NCBI GenBank assembly: GCA_003990745.1
Contig: RBNI01001855.1
Span: 1-20,642 of the forward strand
Length of the DNA stretch: 20,642 nt
Direction of reading: 5' to 3'
Origin: Jimgerdemannia flammicorona
Taxonomy: Eukaryota; Mucoromycota; Endogonomycetes; Endogonales; Endogonaceae
The notes below the pieces were generated by a model, which saw only the letters and a program-made list of their open reading frames with translations, was not told the DNA's origin and ran no database searches. The translations under genes and the position numbers were made by a program. Positions 19,190 through 20,642 of the stretch are shown here, piece after piece; within the stretch, counting starts at the first letter, position 1; each line of letters opens with the position of its first letter.

Positions 19190-19600
19190 ACTACTCTAGT
19201 ACTTCAAGCAGCAAACCCTGCCCTACTATATGAAGTTACTATAGATGCCTCTGACCTAGCTCTTGGAGCAGTATTCATACAAGAAGGACACCTGGTGGCC
19301 TATTACTCTTGAAAGTTCAATAATGTCAAAATCAACTATATAATCCATGAGAAGGAAATGTTAGCCATTATAGACACTCTGATCAAATGATAACCATATC
19401 TAGAAGGAGTACACTTCACTATATTGACTGACCACAAGTCATTAGTCAATATCAAGACCCAGGCTACTCTTTTCTGAAAGCAAGCCAGATGGATAAAAGT
19501 TCTCACCAACTTTGACTATAAAATCTAGTATCATTCTGGTAAGGAAAATATTGTTGCTGATGCAATCTCCAGACCATTAATTGAAGAAGTTATCCAAACT
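19190..19600 (+). pseudogene. pol: RNase H domain of the gypsy element
   Basis: The domain starts at VTIDASDLALGAVFIQEG, with the first catalytic Asp at 19244-19246. It continues with LVAYYS, a TGA at a usual Arg, INYIIHEKEMLAIIDTL (catalytic Glu present), a double stop TGATAA at a usual Trp-Arg pair (19389-19394), FTILTDHKSLVNI (third Asp) and the closing GKENIVADAISRP (about 19538-19575). All catalytic acids appear to be kept, unlike the RT and integrase. It would degrade the RNA strand of the RNA-DNA hybrid. Confidence 0.9.
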
Positions 19601-19779
19601 CTCACCTTGGTTACAAACTCAATTATGGAACAAATTATCATAGCATATGCTGATGATAAAGAAGCTCAAGCACTTCAAAAAATTCTAAGCAGTGATGATA
19701 CTAATAAATATACCTAGTATCATCAATACCAACTGAAGGATAATACAATCTACTACAAGGACAGATTGTATATTCCAAA

Positions 19780-20642
19780 CAACCAAGACCTCTAAAGGAC
19801 TATCCTATTCAAATATTATAATATACCTACAGCTGGATATTTAGAATTTGATAAATGTTATAAAGTTATCTCCTGAAACTTCTACTGGCCCTGCATGGCA
19901 GATCAGCTAAAGATCTATATTACTTCCTGTGATGCCTATCAATGCAACAAGTCCTCAACACTAGCAAAACCCAGTCTACTTTACTCCATCCCAGTACTAT
20001 CTTCTAATTGAGAACAAATCTCTATAGACTTCATTGTATAACTACTCTGAACCAAGAACAGAAAAGATACCATTGTTGTCTTCATAGACTATCTCAGCAA
20101 ATAAGTCTACTTTGTGCCAACTACTACTACTGCAACAGCACCAGACATAGCCACACTCTTGTTTGATAATATCTTCTACTATTATGGTCTTCCTAAGATT
20201 GTTGTTAGTAACTAAGATCCGAAATTCACCAGTCATTTTTGGAAAGCCCTCCATACATACCTTGGAATGAAACTTATACTATCTATAGCCTTTTACCCTG
20301 AAATGGATAGCCAAACTGAAAGAATGAACCAAACTCTAGAACAAATACTAAGGAACTATGTTTCCTATAGACAAGATGATTGGCATAAACATCTCACTAT
20401 AGTTGAGTTTGCCTATAACAATAGTAAGTAAGCCTCTCTTGAAATGACCCCATTCTTTATCAATACTGGACAAAACCCAAACACCCCTCTGACACTTATC
20501 CAAACTACTGATGAACCCTCTACAGTCAAAGCTGTTGAAGAATTCCTGCTCCAAATGCACAATCTAAGCCAGATCACAATCAAGAATTTATTGCAAGCTC
20601 AAGAACAACAGTTACAGTATATCAACCAACACTTTTTTTTTT
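19780..20642 (+). pseudogene. pol: Integrase of the gypsy element, truncated by the window end
   Basis: The N-terminal zinc-binding HHCC region is recognisable by spacing, but both His positions read Tyr (YYNIPTAGYLEFDK, about 19815-19855). One of the Cys pair also reads Tyr (SCDAYQCNK, about 19927-19953). The catalytic core shows ISIDFIV with the first Asp (20024 on), VVFIDYLSK, TAPDIATLLFDNIFYYYGLP, and VSN-stop-DPKF where the usual Asp of SD reads Asn. The core Glu is kept in FYPEMDSQTERMNQTLEQ. It continues through VEFAYNNSK and TPFFINTGQNPNTPL. The frame runs to a T10 at the window end, so the C-terminal domain and 3' LTR are not seen. All listed losses are single transitions. Confidence 0.9.
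20633..20642. other. T10 tract at the window end
   Basis: The coding similarity of integrase stops where a homopolymer T run begins and the window ends. It could be an assembly edge, or the poly(A) end of another minus-strand LINE inserted into integrase, as T27 is for LINE A. Nothing beyond is visible. Confidence 0.5.

Larger units (their letters stand above)
14415..20642 (+). mobile_element. Ty3/gypsy-type LTR retrotransposon with dUTPase domain, degenerate, cut by window end
   Basis: In order on the plus strand are: probable LTR, 0.4-kb leader, pre-gag frame, Gag with CCHC knuckle, dUTPase, aspartic protease, reverse transcriptase, RNase H, and integrase to the end of the window. RT before integrase defines Ty3/gypsy order. 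From 15132 to about 17885 everything is in one frame; from about 17900 to 20642 everything is in one other frame. The many interruptions are nonsense codons, and catalytic substitutions are transitions. CpG is nearly absent over six kilobases (a handful seen by eye, such as near 14742, 16890, 18331 and 20220). The element is therefore non-autonomous in its present form. Confidence 0.88.

Noticed and set aside
14714..20642. Reassigned stop codons (for example TGA read as an amino acid) in the gypsy element
   Set aside because: TAA, TAG and TGA all occur at sites where different residues (Arg, Gln, Trp) are expected, and catalytic residues are changed as well. Mutation explains this better than a variant code.
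1..20642. tRNA or rRNA genes
   Set aside because: I saw no cloverleaf or conserved rRNA core on either strand by eye; a dedicated tRNA scan would be needed to exclude a degenerate one.

Overview
The window looks like a transposon-filled, AT-rich compartment of a filamentous fungal genome. I infer this from the element families, from the lack of any intact host gene, and from coding frames broken mostly by nonsense changes rather than indels. I cannot name the species. Nearly everything from 665 to the end is retroelement DNA, and no coding region here is intact.

Layout. 1-135 holds the possible last 44 codons of an unidentified protein. 136-664 is a very AT-rich spacer with a 31-bp tandem duplication. 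684-12360 is LINE B, an old two-ORF L1/Tx1-like element on the minus strand, flanked by a 19-bp target-site duplication (TSD; 665-683 and 12361-12379). A second, related but divergent full-length LINE (A, 969-6845, minus strand) has inserted into LINE B near the end of its ORF2, with its own 14-bp TSD (955-968 and 6846-6859). Each LINE has ORF1 and an ORF2 with apurinic-type endonuclease, reverse transcriptase and C-terminal zinc-binding region. Just outside LINE B, at 12418-12590 on the plus strand, lies a 110-bp LINE 3'-end fragment with a 63-base poly(A) and a perfect 13-bp TSD. It is the youngest-looking event here.

12643-14414 is a degenerate coding-like stretch of unknown identity, split by a 566-bp foldback (MITE-like) element at 13124-13689 with a TA target duplication. 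From about 14415 to the window end is a Ty3/gypsy-type LTR retrotransposon on the plus strand. It has a probable 5' LTR, a leader, an extra pre-gag reading frame, Gag with a CCHC knuckle, a dUTPase domain, an aspartic protease, reverse transcriptase, RNase H and an integrase cut off by the window end.

The most interesting feature is the dUTPase domain between the Gag knuckle and the protease, an order that resembles betaretroviruses. The element is inactivated: CpG is almost absent, many Arg, Gln and Trp codons read as stops, and catalytic Asp, Cys and His residues are changed in ways explained by C-to-T or G-to-A transitions. Only one clear frameshift was found along about 5.5 kb. This suggests RIP-like or methylation-driven deamination rather than slow neutral decay.
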